Source: Amaranthus tricolor
Taxonomy: Eukaryota; Streptophyta; Magnoliopsida; Caryophyllales; Amaranthaceae
Assembly (NCBI RefSeq): GCF_026212465.1
Contig: NC_080050.1
Span: 31,171,070-31,235,069, forward strand
DNA length: 64,000 bases
Direction of reading: 5' to 3'
In this document: positions 38,082 to 49,487 of the stretch, piece after piece
Layout of the letters: every line of letters begins with the position of its first letter
Position numbering within the stretch: position 1 is the stretch's first letter
Translations under genes and position numbers: made by a program
Notes under the pieces: model-generated
Database searches by the model: none
What the model was told of the DNA's origin: nothing
What the model saw: only the letters and a program-made list of their open reading frames with translations

Positions 38082-38317
38082 ACAGAAGGTTGTTTCTAAC
38101 CCAAGATACGATATGTATTTGCTTAGAGATCAAAACTAAAAAGAAACGCATATCTCAACTCGACAATTTAGTCACATAAGACATAAAACACCGTTTAAAA
38201 CTGAAATTCGCGAAAAATTTAAAACTTTAAAACTGTAATTTGTAAATTATTCTAACATTTTAAACAAAAACGGCACAATAAGTAAATACATACGACACTT
38301 AAGTTATAAAAAAAAAA

Positions 38318-38485
38318 GATAGTAGCACACGTGACTTCTTCTGGTGGTCAAGCCTTACATACAAACAATCAAAAATCAAGAGCAAAACGTACAATTAAAG
38401 AAACGAATCAATTTCTAAAGCTTGTACTTTATTAGTAGCACTAATTACTATAATTAGTATACATCTGCTTCTCATTTTGTGCCAT
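38318..38485 (-). pseudogene. Stub of a secreted four-Cys family gene (start plus 3' UTR, body lost)
   Basis: On the minus strand ATGGCACAAAATGAGAAGCA (from 38485) encodes MAQNEKQMY, matching the MAQNKRQIL start of the intact gene at 40251. A TATA box at 38547-38554 and the ACGTG block at 38604 lie upstream as in intact members. At the other end, GATAGTAGCACAC and the AAGCCTTACAT region match the family 3' UTR. Nearly the whole coding body is missing, so it is a deletion remnant. A duplicate lies at 49488-49655. Confidence 0.7.
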
Positions 38486-38703
38486 TACCTTTTATAAAAA
38501 TTGTATTATTAATTAATTAGTAATAATAATACCAATCTATATTCCATATTTATAATGGTTTTGCACCAATAAGATAATGATTCATTTGTTTAACTATTTT
38601 ACGTACGTGCATCCCATTAATTTCATTCTTCATTAGTCGCCGGCTCGTGCTTGTCGATCCGCCTCTTTTTTTATTATTAAATTTTGTATAGACTTACTAC
38701 ATA

Positions 38704-38972
38704 CTATCTCCGTTCCATTTTATATATTTCATACTCTCATTTAATTTTTGTACGTTTGCAAATATATATTTAATACTTAATAGTAGTAATTGTGTTTGAT
38801 CAAAAATTATAAAATTTAGATATTAATAAACCTTATGTTGAGACGAATCAAACAAAATTTCATTTCACTATGTTTAATTTTATTGCATGAATTAAGAATA
38901 AAATACAAATTAAAAGTGATTGATGATTAGTGACCCAAAAGCAACTGATACATTTGAAAAGAACGAAGGGCG
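38704..38972. mobile_element. Stowaway-like MITE (269 bp)
   Basis: Left CTATCTCCGTTCCATTTTAT, right the complement of ACGCCCTTCGTTCTTTTCAA, with TA at both ends. It holds the internal GAGACGAATCAAACAAAATTTCA block. The duplicated copy near 49850-50075 has lost its left end. Confidence 0.7.
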
Positions 38973-39870
38973 TACTAAAATACTCGTTTGTCCTTTTTGA
39001 ATTGCATCAAAAAGGAAGTGGGTAAGTTTTAAGAAAGTGATAATAAATACAGAAAAAGAATGAATTGTGTATATGAAATTAAAAGATAGTTAAATGTATT
39101 GATGAGATTAGAAAAAAGTGGTGGATCATTATCCAAACATAGAAATGATGCAAATTAAGTAGTCTGTATAAGTTTTATTTATTTATTTTTCTCTTTTTTA
39201 AGTAGAGTATTTGATTATACTCTTTAAATGATATAGCTAGCTAGCTGCCGTGGATCTTGTGTTTTCAAAAAAAATCTCTACCAATTAGGCTCACTTTATG
39301 ATTGTGTTCTTTAAAAAATTAAGTAATGTTTTCCCTAAATTGAGAATAATTTTCTCCAAAAAATTGTTTTTTATTTAATTTAAATAAATTGATATTGAGT
39401 ATGAAATTTTTGTGGTGTCCGTTGGCTCACGTGATTTGGGTTAGCTCTTTTCACCCATAAGATGGACTTTTTCCCAATTAGACATGGTCAGTACTATACT
39501 ACTCTTTGTAATCAAAATCATAATTTTTTTGGGCACTTTTAATCAATTTATGGGTATTTTGCGCCCACATTAGAGATAATACAAAAAAAAAAATAACTAA
39601 TGTAAATTATAAGAAAATGATTAAAAATAGAAGTGGCATCTAATATATTATAATTTTTAATCATTCAAACTTCTTAAACAAAAGTAGTTCAAACAGTAGA
39701 CCAATGCAATACTTTAATTAAAATAAAACATGATAGTAGCACACTCAACGATTTCATTCGCGCTTGAGCTGGCAGACCTTACATTTTAACAAGCAAAAAC
39801 AAGACTAAAACAATAGAAGAGAATAGAAAGCAGACACAAGACAACAACAAAAAGAATAAATGCATAAAGA

Positions 39871-40251
39871 TCAAGTCGATGGACAGACATTGGACAATTC
39901 ATTGTCATGATCAATAGTTGTGGAAATCTGTTCTGGGGTGATTTCAAAATTTTCAGGATTATTTTTTACCAAATCAAAAAAATCCATAGCGACTTGACTC
40001 AAACACTCTCCATCCAGTTCTGAAACATCTTCTAAGCATTGGTCACCAGCAAAATGATCCATAATAACATGCATTGCACCTTCGGGATCATTGTTGACCA
40101 ATTCTTGGCTTAAAATCCGATCTTTTTTCAAGTTGGTTATAAGTATTGCACATGCATTAGGATTAATGTTTAAGGCTTGTGCAATATTATTAACACTAAT
40201 CACGATAATTAAGATCACCACCAATAAAATTTGCCTCTTGTTTTGCGCCAT
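39871..40251 (-). CDS. Small secreted four-cysteine protein, copy A (126 aa)
   Basis: I do not recognise the family. The first about 26 residues (MAQNKRQILLVVILIIVISV...) form a clear signal peptide, so the product is probably secreted. The mature part of about 100 residues is predicted helical and carries four cysteines: NACAI, DQCLE, GECLS and the C-terminal NVCPST. The second and third are separated by ten residues, suggesting two disulfides. No lipid-transfer, ECA1 (CC), defensin or thionin pattern fits. The gene is intronless, with a TATA box on the minus strand at 40345-40352 and a conserved upstream block at 40442. Relatives are at 50953, 55254 and (distantly) 45301. Codons from about 45 to the end match the 51-kb copy, while the signal peptide and promoter match the 55-kb copy. 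Confidence 0.75.
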   Translation of the reverse strand: MAQNKRQILLVVILIIVISVNNIAQALNINPNACAILITNLKKDRILSQELVNNDPEGAMHVIMDHFAGDQCLEDVSELDGECLSQVAMDFFDLVKNNPENFEITPEQISTTIDHDNELSNVCPST

Positions 40252-40344
40252 TTCTTATAATTAAGTAGTAATTAGTAGTAATATTAATAGAAGAGGGTGT
40301 TTATTGATATTTAGGTTGTGTTTGGAAATACAATGCCAAATCCA

Positions 40345-40352
40345 TATTTATA
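40345..40352 (-). promoter_or_regulatory. TATA box of copy A
   Basis: TATAAATA on the minus strand, about 95 bp upstream of the ATG. The same box lies at 51457-51464 (copy C), 55701-55708 (copy D) and near both stubs. Confidence 0.65.
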
Positions 40353-40441
40353 CTACTCTCACTCCATAAGATAATGGTTTTTTAATCCATCCATATTTTT
40401 AATTTTTTTTCTTGATTAAGTTTCTGCACGACAATTAATTT

Positions 40442-40462
40442 TACGTGCATCCCATTTCATTC
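40442..40462 (-). promoter_or_regulatory. Conserved ACGTG-containing upstream block, copy A
   Basis: TACGTGCATCCCATTTCATT (written on the + strand) lies 191 bp upstream of the ATG. It recurs at 51501 (183 bp), 55798 (191 bp, G for C), 38604 and 49774 (119 bp, the two stubs), and at 49152 with no gene left. The ACGTG core could bind bZIP or bHLH factors; this is inferred from the core alone. Confidence 0.55.
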
Positions 40463-41139
40463 TCCATTTGTCACCGGCGGGCCTCTGATTTCATATCTAT
40501 TGTTAATTAACATATTTCTATATTATTAATTATTAGAGCAAATTTTTGTATGAAACTGTTTTTCTATCAGAAAAATTATATAATTAATCACTGTAAGACA
40601 GTAAATATATGTTAAGTCAACCTGATAATATTGGTCTTATTACGAAACTGTCTCATTTGAAAATTTGTGTAATTATTAATTGGCTGTGTTCGATTATTAT
40701 CATCCTATATTTCGCATAATTAATCTGATTTTATGTATCAATGTACGTGCTTTGTGGCTTAGGTGTAAGAGCCAACTAGCTTGTTGAAAATAATTGTGTA
40801 CAATTATCTAACTTTTCCTTGATTAGGACCAATTAATTAATATATTTAGGTAATCATTAATTTTTTTTTAGTAATTGAATGAAACTTGTGTATAAATGAA
40901 ATGATGGATGAAATAATTAAAATTCAACCTAATAAACTTGTCTAAAAAACTCATGAGCCTAATATAACTCAAATCACTTAGGTAATCGCCTTCTTCTCTT
41001 TTTTTCACTTCTCTCCAAAAAAAATCTTAATCCCCATAGTTGATTTAGGGCTATCATTTACCTTTTGGTTGATGGTAAGTTCCTAAATTTGTCTATTTTA
41101 AGCTTTTTGAATATAATCACAATAAATATTTGTCCTCTC

Positions 41140-41540
41140 TCTACAGGAGAACTGTTCTACCCATTTATTGGGTTGATTCTACCCATATATTAAGTTTTAA
41201 TCTCTCTTTTCACGAGAGTTTGGAGTTATAAAGTTTGGTTTGTAATTGATTTGTTGGTAGAGATTAATGCGATAATGCAGCAGACACTAAAATTGCAATT
41301 ATCATTGACTATATCAAATTCAATTCTATCTCAAGACTATAGCAGATCGAAAGACCCCCTCGTAGAAGGTTATGTCAAACAACGATGTGGAAGAAGATAT
41401 TCAAAATTGTCATATCTCATATATAACGATCGTAGTTTTGTTAATTTTGAATTATCTTTGATTAAAGTTGTTATGTACGTGCTAAATTTTATCTCTGATA
41501 TAGATGTCGTATGACTCTTTATTAATGAATCACGTATTAT

Positions 41541-41573
<33 letters not shown>
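41140..41573 (+). mobile_element. Probable retroposon 3' end with A32 tail
   Basis: The sequence ends TTATTAATGAATCACGTATTATC followed by 32 A residues (41542-41573), as in 3' ends of plant LINEs. The copy at about 56500-56930 has an interrupted A tail. No reverse transcriptase is recognisable, and I could not find a target duplication, so the left limit is a guess. Confidence 0.35.
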
Positions 41574-41575
<2 letters not shown>

Positions 41576-42261
41576 AGACCCTTGTCTATAACATTTTTCA
41601 TATAGAAAATGCAATAATGTGACTCTAAGGGTTGTATCAATAGAATATAAGTACATAACTTAGGATTAACATGTTATTTTATCACTATCTCTCTAAATAA
41701 TTTAATGTTCAAAAATAGTAAAAATCGATCTTCTAAGAGACTTAGAAGATCGTCTCTCTAAGAGACATTTCTTCTTCATTTATGATATATCCTCCAAGTT
41801 TGTTGTATGTTGTAGATTACATCAAGAGCTTTCAATTTAATTGGTACCAGAAAAATAATCATTATTTCACATTTCAAATTTCGATTTTGACAAATTTCTT
41901 AATACAAATTGTTTTGAGAGATGATCTCTTTGAGAGACGCATTAGAAATATGGGTTAAATAGCCCAATTAATACAAATTAAAGTGAAACTGAAAGTGTGA
42001 GCTCCTTATTTTAAGATCGTTTCTTTGAAAAATGATCTCTTATAAGAGTAGTAGTTTTTTCAAAAAGGTCTCAATACAAATCTAATAAACTCTCAGTAAT
42101 GGACCTGATTGAACACATACTTTTGGCATCTAATACTTTCTTAATCTCATCAACAGTAATGGTTTTTGTGAAATTATTAATTAAGATCAATGGGTTGGTT
42201 CATTTAATTTCTTTCATTCCAACATTTAAAACCGTAGTAGTACAATAAGTAGATAAACGGT

Positions 42262-42991
42262 ACACAGATATGGATACAGAAACAGATAGTGTGTATGCAG
42301 ATGGTGGTGTATCTTAATGTGCACTAATATAATCTAAGGTTTGCTGAAGTGTATTGTTGTCCACTCAACATATTTGGTATGCTTTGGGCATATATGTGTG
42401 CAAGCTTAGTGGACAGATGTTAGTAGCATGAAGCAAACAAGACATGTGCAATCTACAGAAGATATGTTTCAAGAATGATGACTCAGTAAGTGTACGTACA
42501 TCCATATTACATATCACTATGTGAAAAATAGCTTTCTCCCATCTTTTGTTCACTCATGTCTTAGAAATTCAACATGGTATCAGAGCTGTAAGGAGGAACA
42601 CGTGAGAACCTATTGTTTTTCATCATCTAACCCTCCTTCTTGATCCTCACATATACACCTACAGTACGGTACATTGATCATGTTTCAGATTCTTCAACCA
42701 TTGATAAGAATTACAATCGCTTTCATTATATCTGCCAAATGTGCCCTTGAATAATAAGGAGGTATTTGGCAAAATGAGTTATTGATTAATTTTAGCTTAT
42801 TTTGATACGAATATAGGGTTGAATGGTTAAACCAGTCAATTTTAATATTTGGTAAACTAGCTAGTTAACTAGTCTTGTTCATGTTTATTTTAATATTTTA
42901 TTAGTGTTTATGTCTATATATTTTTCACTAACTTCATTTTAATATTTTTATATTGCTTATGGTCTTAGTATGTTTCCCACTAATTTTATTT
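42262..42991. repeat. Segmental duplication 1, copy b, with truncated copia LTR
   Basis: Matches 37252-38081. The primer site TGGTATCAGAGC is at 42575-42586. Relative to copy a it lacks about 85 bp of the LTR, joining GATGACTCA to GTAAGTGTACGTACATCC, so it cannot be an active LTR. Confidence 0.85.
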
Positions 42992-43084
42992 AAATTTTTT
43001 TTGATAATTATGGTTCCCATATTTTTCCACTAATTTTAGTTTAATATTTTTAATACTTATGATCCTTACTTTTTTTCCATTAAC

Positions 43085-43830
43085 TTTATTATTTAATGTT
43101 GAGTCAAGCTCCAAATCTCACCTTGATGGAGGTAAGTTCGATCACCTTGTAGCGTAGTCTTTGGCTTACACGTTTGAGAACGAAGTTGTGAGTGCAAGGG
43201 AGTATGAGAGGATATCTTTTGGGTAAATCAATAAAGTGATTGATAAGGATGTTTTAGAGTGTCTTAATGAAGGCAAGACACGAAGATTGGAAGGCTTTGA
43301 AGAGTGCTCGAGCATTTATGGCTCGATCGAGCCGCAAGGCAACAGCATTCCAGTACCTTCAGAGGAGCTACTCGACCGGTCGAACGGGGCTACTCGGGTC
43401 GAGCAACCAGCAGTACTTCACAACGTCAGTTTCTGTTTTGCATCTGCTTTTTTGTGGGCTTTTAAGTCATTTGTCCTAGGTTACTCTAATATGTTTTAGG
43501 GTTATATAAGGAGTCTTATAATATCATTTGGGCATTGAAGAGGCACATACAAGATTGAAAGTTAGGGTTCACACCATATTCTTCATCCTTGTATGTGCAT
43601 TTTGTGTGAGATTGAGTTAAAGGTTTAATCTTTATCTTGAGATAGTGTTCTTAAGGATTGCAAAGGTTAGTCATTAATGTATTGTTAATTATATTAATGA
43701 TAGGATACTTATTTTGAGGGGATACCTCATATTTCTTGTGTTTTCTCTTCTCCATTGTTGTGCTTTGTTTTAGTTATTTTCTTTACACTTGTTTTTATTA
43801 GTGTTTCTTTACCATTGCCATAGCTCATTC
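43085..43830 (+). mobile_element. LTR-like fragment with CTCGA-rich cluster
   Basis: A cluster of GCTCGATCGAGCC, CTACTCGACCGGTCGA and GGGTCGAGCAACC (43310-43410) is followed by a TATA box, GGGTTATATAAGGAGTC (about 43500), and a T-rich tail with GAGGGGATACCTCATATTTC. The arrangement resembles the LTRs at 29839 and 36369, but the sequence is otherwise different. There is no primer site, and the borders are approximate. Confidence 0.35.
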
Positions 43831-44110
43831 ACAATATTTAGTAAACTAATTTATCCATCATCTAAAAGATTTAATTTTTCTTAGTTAATACTAATACTAA
43901 ACTCAAAACATTAAAGCTAATGCATAACAATATTTGTTCACCAAGATCCAAACTCAATTTTTATGTACACCCATACGAAAATCCAAACCCATTAGTGGGT
44001 TTCAAAACATTAAACTCAGACACAATGCTTACACCAAAGCCATCAATCACGCATTTTAATTTGCAATTTGCCCTTTGCTAGAAACTCGTCATATTTTGAA
44101 TTATACTTTA

Positions 44111-44535
44111 TTATCTATAATAATTTAACATTTTTATGATTTTGCTACAATCATTTCACCTATTGATTAACCATAAATAATATCAATTTTAAGAAGTATT
44201 TATCAAGAGTAAACTCGCTAACTTGATAACCTACTATAGTAGGTAATTACCAAAAACATAATCTGAAAATTAATATAACATAAAATAAAAATTCGGAAAA
44301 TTTACATAAAAATTTCTGAATAATGAAAAAATTTAGGAAAATTTTTTTTACATTTTTTGATATTTTATTTTAATTTATCTTTTTATAAAAATAAATAAAA
44401 CTTGTTATAGCAAGTGATCAAGTTACCTTAGTTTACTCTTGGCAAATACCTTCTAAAGTTGTGATTATTCATGATTAATCAATAAATAAAATTGTTATAA
44501 GAAAATCAAAAAAAAAATTAAATTAATCTAGATAA
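44111..44535. mobile_element. Foldback MITE with ~120-bp inverted arms
   Basis: The left arm (44111-44241) includes ATTGATTAACCAT, GTATTTATCAAGAGTAAAC and TAACTTGATAACCTACTATA. The right arm (about 44400-44535) carries the complements (GTTTACTCTTGGCAAATACC, TGATCAAGTTACC, TTAATCAATAAA). The loop is AT-rich. No target duplication is clear, so the superfamily is open. Confidence 0.6.
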
Positions 44536-45300
44536 TTTTTCCGAGATTACATGCCTGGCTATTACTTAGCAAGATTATGCCAATTAAATATAAATCAAGA
44601 TCAATAAAACTATTTAACATCCGTAAAACTACAAAAATAAAAAAATCAAATAGCAATTAAATGAGATGCACGTAAAGTAGTTAGACACACAAAATCAAAA
44701 ATACTTCATATATTATGCATGATTCAATCAATGATGTGATTGGTTCGAAATAATACTAGCTATAAATAGGGTTATCAATTAAGTTGATCGGGTTTTGAGT
44801 CAGATTTTATCCGGTTAGGATTTTATCAGGTAATCTAACGATTTCATTCATGTCGGTTTATTTACGGGTCAAATCGAGTGTGTGTCTATATATTATGGTT
44901 GAATACCAAACCGAGTCGAAGTCAATTTAGGATCAAGTCATGAATTTTAGTTTGCATTTATTTAAGGTCAAGTCACTGTACTGCAAGTGAAATTGAAATC
45001 TGTCAGACTATAATCGAGTCTTTTTTGATTTCGTGTTAACTTCGAATTGAATCATTAATTTTTGTTATTATTGTATATTAGGGCTTAAAATATATATCAT
45101 TCCAATTAAATTATTATAACATAGTTTGATATCATACAACACTATTACCATTAGCAATTACAAATGAATTAGAGAACACAAATTCGAAAAATTAATCAAT
45201 ATGTATAAAACAGGAATATAAAACACTGGAATAATAATGATAAAACCTTAATCTCAAAAAAAATCGAAAATCGAATGGAGCAACCAAGAAATTTAATTAT

Positions 45301-45770
45301 CTACGAAAGAGGCAATTTGCAAGCTTGGCGCAAGGGTTGATTTATACCATTAAAGAAATCAGTACCATCCTTCACCATCTTCTCATTAAGGCCCTTATCT
45401 TTAATCTCATTCCTAGTCTTTGTCAAAAACTGAACCACTTTACTAATTTCATCCACACACTTCTGAAGTTCTTCATCATTTTCAAACTTTGGTAAACATT
45501 TTCTAATTGAATCACTTATACTAATTATAGTTTGCTCATCAGGAGATTTTCTTAATTCATCAATAACAAATTTAATTGTAGCATTTGGATCTTCCTTGAA
45601 TTGTTCAAGGATGATTTCAACAAAGGCTTTCGCATCGTGGATCACCTGCTTGCACTCTTCATTTTGAGTGTTCTCATCAGTTTGAGCCACCGTGCGAGTA
45701 GTGGTTAGCACCAGTAGCAATATCGCCGCCGCGGATATCACGGCGTTCTGATCGTTTTTTTTCCCGCCAT
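45301..45770 (-). CDS. Distant four-Cys secreted paralogue, copy B, start out of frame by one base
   Basis: The open frame 45301-45741 encodes a run of hydrophobic residues (ISAAAILLLVLTTTRTVAQT), which is a signal peptide core, then an acidic helical mature part with four cysteines (EECKQ, RKCLP, LQKCVD, QACKLP). DPNATIKFVIDEL corresponds to DPEGAMHVIMDHF of copy A and the Cys2-Cys3 gap is similar (12 against 10), so I infer distant homology. The frame has no ATG of its own near the start. The natural ATG at 45768-45770 is 29 bases upstream of the frame's first codon, separated from it by a run of eight A; one more A would put it in frame. This could be a real mutation, an assembly error, or use of a GTG/other start. 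The function is unknown. Confidence 0.6.
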
Positions 45771-45860
45771 TGTATGTATATATATTTATTTATTTTACTA
45801 TTGATCGGATTAATCAGACGTGTAGTAGTTTTTGAAAATTAAAGCGATGATTATTATTGG

Positions 45861-46308
45861 GGGAAATTTGCAAAGAAACACCTTTTAAAACCCTTTTTTT
45901 ATAAAGAAACACCTTTTATAATTTTTTTTTGTAAACAAACACCTTTTAAGACACTTTTTTTAAAAAAAACACCTTAAATCAGTTTACAATTACTTTTGTC
46001 AACTTTCCGGCGTTGACTATGCCATTTGTCAACTTTCCGGCGTTGACATTTGTTTTTATTTTTATTTTATTTTTATTTTTATTTTTATTATTAATATTAT
46101 TTTTTTTAATTTTTATTTTTATTATTATTTAAAAAAAAGAAAAAAAATTAATTATAATAATAAAAACAAAAATTAAAAAATAATAAATTTTTTAAAAATT
46201 TTTTTAAAAAAATTTTAATTATTTTTTTTTATTATTTTTTTATTTTTCCTTTTGTTTTTATTTTTATTTTATTTTTAATTTTTATTATTATTATTTTTTT
46301 TATTTTTG

Positions 46309-46388
<80 letters not shown>

Positions 46389-46689
46389 TTTTTTAAAATT
46401 TTTTTTTAAAATAATAATAAAAATTAAAATTAATTTTTTATTAATATTAATTATAAAAATAAAAATAAAAATAAAACAAAAATTTAAAAAAAAATTTAAA
46501 AAATTTTTAAAAAATTAATAATAATAATAATAATAAAAAGTATTAAAAATATAAATTTGTTAATTTTTTAAAAAAAATTTTTTAAAATATATTTTTTTTT
46601 TGTTTTTATTTTTATTTTTATTTTTATTATTAATATTAATTTTTTTTAATTTTTATTTTGATTATTATTTTTAAAAAAATTTTAAAAAA

Positions 46690-46727
<38 letters not shown>

Positions 46728-46972
46728 CAAAAATAAAAAAATTAATAAAAATAAAAATAAAAATAAAATAAAAATAAAAACAAAAGTCAACGCCGGAAAG
46801 TTGACAAATGGCATAGTCAACGCCGGAAAGTTGACAAAAGTCACCGAAAACTAATTTAAGTTGTTTTTTTTAAAAAAAAGTCTCTTAAAAGGTGTTTTTT
46901 ACAAAAAAAAATTATAAAAGGTGTTTCTTTACAAAAAAGGGGTTTTAAAAGGTGTTTCTTTGCAAATTTCCC
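45861..46972. mobile_element. Mutator-like foldback element, 1112 bp, perfect 9-bp target duplication
   Basis: The ends GGGAAATTTGCAAAGAAACA and its exact complement TGTTTCTTTGCAAATTTCCC bound the element. Both sides carry TATTATTGG (45852-45860 and 46973-46981), a 9-bp duplication typical of Mutator-like elements. Each arm contains several AAACACCTTTTA repeats, then two copies of GTCAACTTTCCGGCGTTGAC about 20 bp apart, before an interior of (ATT)n/(AAT)n that is also arranged as an inverted repeat. No transposase is encoded, and the open frames are low-complexity artefacts. Confidence 0.85.
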
Positions 46973-47094
46973 TATTATTGGTGATGAATTTGCAATACTA
47001 GCTACTAGCTAGCTTATCTATTTATATAACTTTTCAAATATAAGAATTATGGGTATTAAAATAATAATTTGACTTGGAAAACGAATACATAATA

Positions 47095-47344
47095 CTCTCT
47101 CTATTTTCAAATATTTTTCTTGTTTTTTTTTTCAGATCACAATGTAAATTTTAAAATCAAATAAATTTTAATTGTGAGTTTTGAAAATTTTAAAAGTTGA
47201 TATTTAAAAGTATATATTGAGACGAATCTAACAAGATCCCACATGAATATATTTTTTCTTATAGATCGATGAGAAATTGTAATCAAAGTTTGACACTAAA
47301 ATTCGTAAATTCTATTTGAGAAGAACATATGAAAACGGAGGGAG
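47095..47344. mobile_element. Stowaway-like MITE (250 bp)
   Basis: Left CTCTCTCTATTTTCAAATAT, right the complement of CTCCCTCCGTTTTCATATGT, with TA target duplication (47093-47094, 47345-47346). It contains the ATTGAGACGAATCTAACAAGATC block. Confidence 0.75.
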
Positions 47345-48080
47345 TAGTCTATTAACCTAGAGTAGAGATGTTCTTTAATTTGGATCATCAAGTCAATTTT
47401 CAGTCAGATATTTCAGATCGGTTTAAAATTAGATTTTATGTGTACATTAATTAATTTTTACGTATTTTTAAAGAATAGGAGGTGTAGTCCATCGGGCTTA
47501 TATATTAGAAAACTTATTTCTAATTTTTTGATGTGTGATCACGTGTAAGCCCATTTTTTAATTGGGCGGAAATGTCATTCTTTTGAACTTGTATATTGTT
47601 TTTCATAAAAGACCGAGATTTTTTGTTTTCAATTGATCGGAAACCATCGGCTCTGATAGCATGATAAATTTTAATGAGATTGACACAAGCTCAATGAAAT
47701 TTTATATATCCTAAAACAAATTGGTAATAGAAGAAGTAGTCAGTCAAACTCATATATTAGACAATCTTTCTCTAATTCCTCAATGTAGGATTACACAATC
47801 AATTATTGTTCCAAAATAATCTATAGCATGATTTCCTTTTTGTTTTACAATTAATTTTTCTATTAATTAATTCCAGATTATAATCGGCCGACGGCCGGCA
47901 ATATGTAAAAATTAATAAATTAAAAGATATTAATATAAAGGGGAATTTATGAATTATCAAAAGTGCTTATCAACAATCAAAGTTTGAATATTAATGGTTT
48001 CGAACGTTAATGGCTTCGGTGTAAGGGCGCCAACTAGGTTATATGCTTCTTGTGTGTTTTACATGTACCTTCGTGTGTGT

Positions 48081-48681
<601 letters not shown>

Positions 48682-48689
48682 AATAATAA

Positions 48690-49254
48690 ATTAACTTCTT
48701 TTAATCTTAGCTGAGTTTGATTTATGCTAATCTTTAGGTTCATCTCAAAAAAATTAAATATTTAGGATGGTCAACTTCAAATCTCAACCACTATAAAATA
48801 AACAATATCCATAAAGAAAATATTGTAATTTAAGATATATAATGATATAGATTAATCTACATGAATACGTGATTCCCTATTAGTTTTAAAGTTAGTCCGT
48901 TGTATTAGATAACTATATATAAGTAGATTAATTTCATATTTATAATCTGCTGGCAGTCGGCAATATTTTGTTGATTTTTTGAAATTTGGTTGTAGTTTAG
49001 CTCCAATAATCAGATCATTAATTTATTCACAAAATCTGTTTTGTACTTTTGTTAAGTAATTTTTTTGATTATGTGATCATTGATTCATTAAAATTTATTA
49101 ATAAGATTCCTTTTTACAAGAATTTTCCTCATTATGTTTCTATGATTATTTTACGTGCATCCAATTTCATGAGTTGATTTTTATTACTTTATTTAATTAT
49201 TATTAATTATCGTACTTCACATGATCTTTTAAAAATTATTTGATTCTCCAATCT
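48690..49254. other. AT-rich spacer with an orphan conserved block
   Basis: No gene. At 49152, TACGTGCATCCAATTTCAT repeats the upstream block of the four-Cys genes without a gene next to it, probably marking a lost family member. Confidence 0.4.
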
Positions 49255-49487
49255 AAGGTTGTTTTGAACCCAAGATACGATATGTATTTGCTTAGAGATC
49301 AGAACTAAAAAGAAACTCAATATCTCAACTCGACAATTTAGTCACATAAGACATAAAACACCGTTTAAAACTGAAATTCACGAAAAATTTAAAACTTTAA
49401 AACTGTAATTTGTAAATTATTCTAACATTTTAAACAAAAACGGCACAATAAGTAAATACATACGACACTTAAGTTATAAAAGAAAAA

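Larger units (their letters stand above)
38086..40251. repeat. Segmental duplication 2, copy a (partner 49255-51318)
   Basis: Starts AAGGTTGTTTCTAACCCAAG and is nearly identical to 49255-51318 through the gene stub, a Stowaway-like MITE and into the secreted-protein gene. Most differences are single bases and short indels. The partner lacks the left end of the MITE and has small deletions near 50570. Similarity drops inside the gene, see the chimera finding. Confidence 0.9.
40252..42046. repeat. Segmental duplication 3, copy a (partner 55608-57920)
   Basis: The promoter and upstream region of copy A closely match those of copy D, base by base, as far as CTTATAAG. The partner carries an extra ~530 bp (57113-57643) containing the 22-bp minisatellite, at a point where this copy reads ACATTTCTTCTTCATTT. 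Confidence 0.9.

Noticed and set aside
46306..46518. Poly-leucine open frame
   Set aside because: Product of the (TTA)n interior of the Mutator-like foldback element; no gene features.
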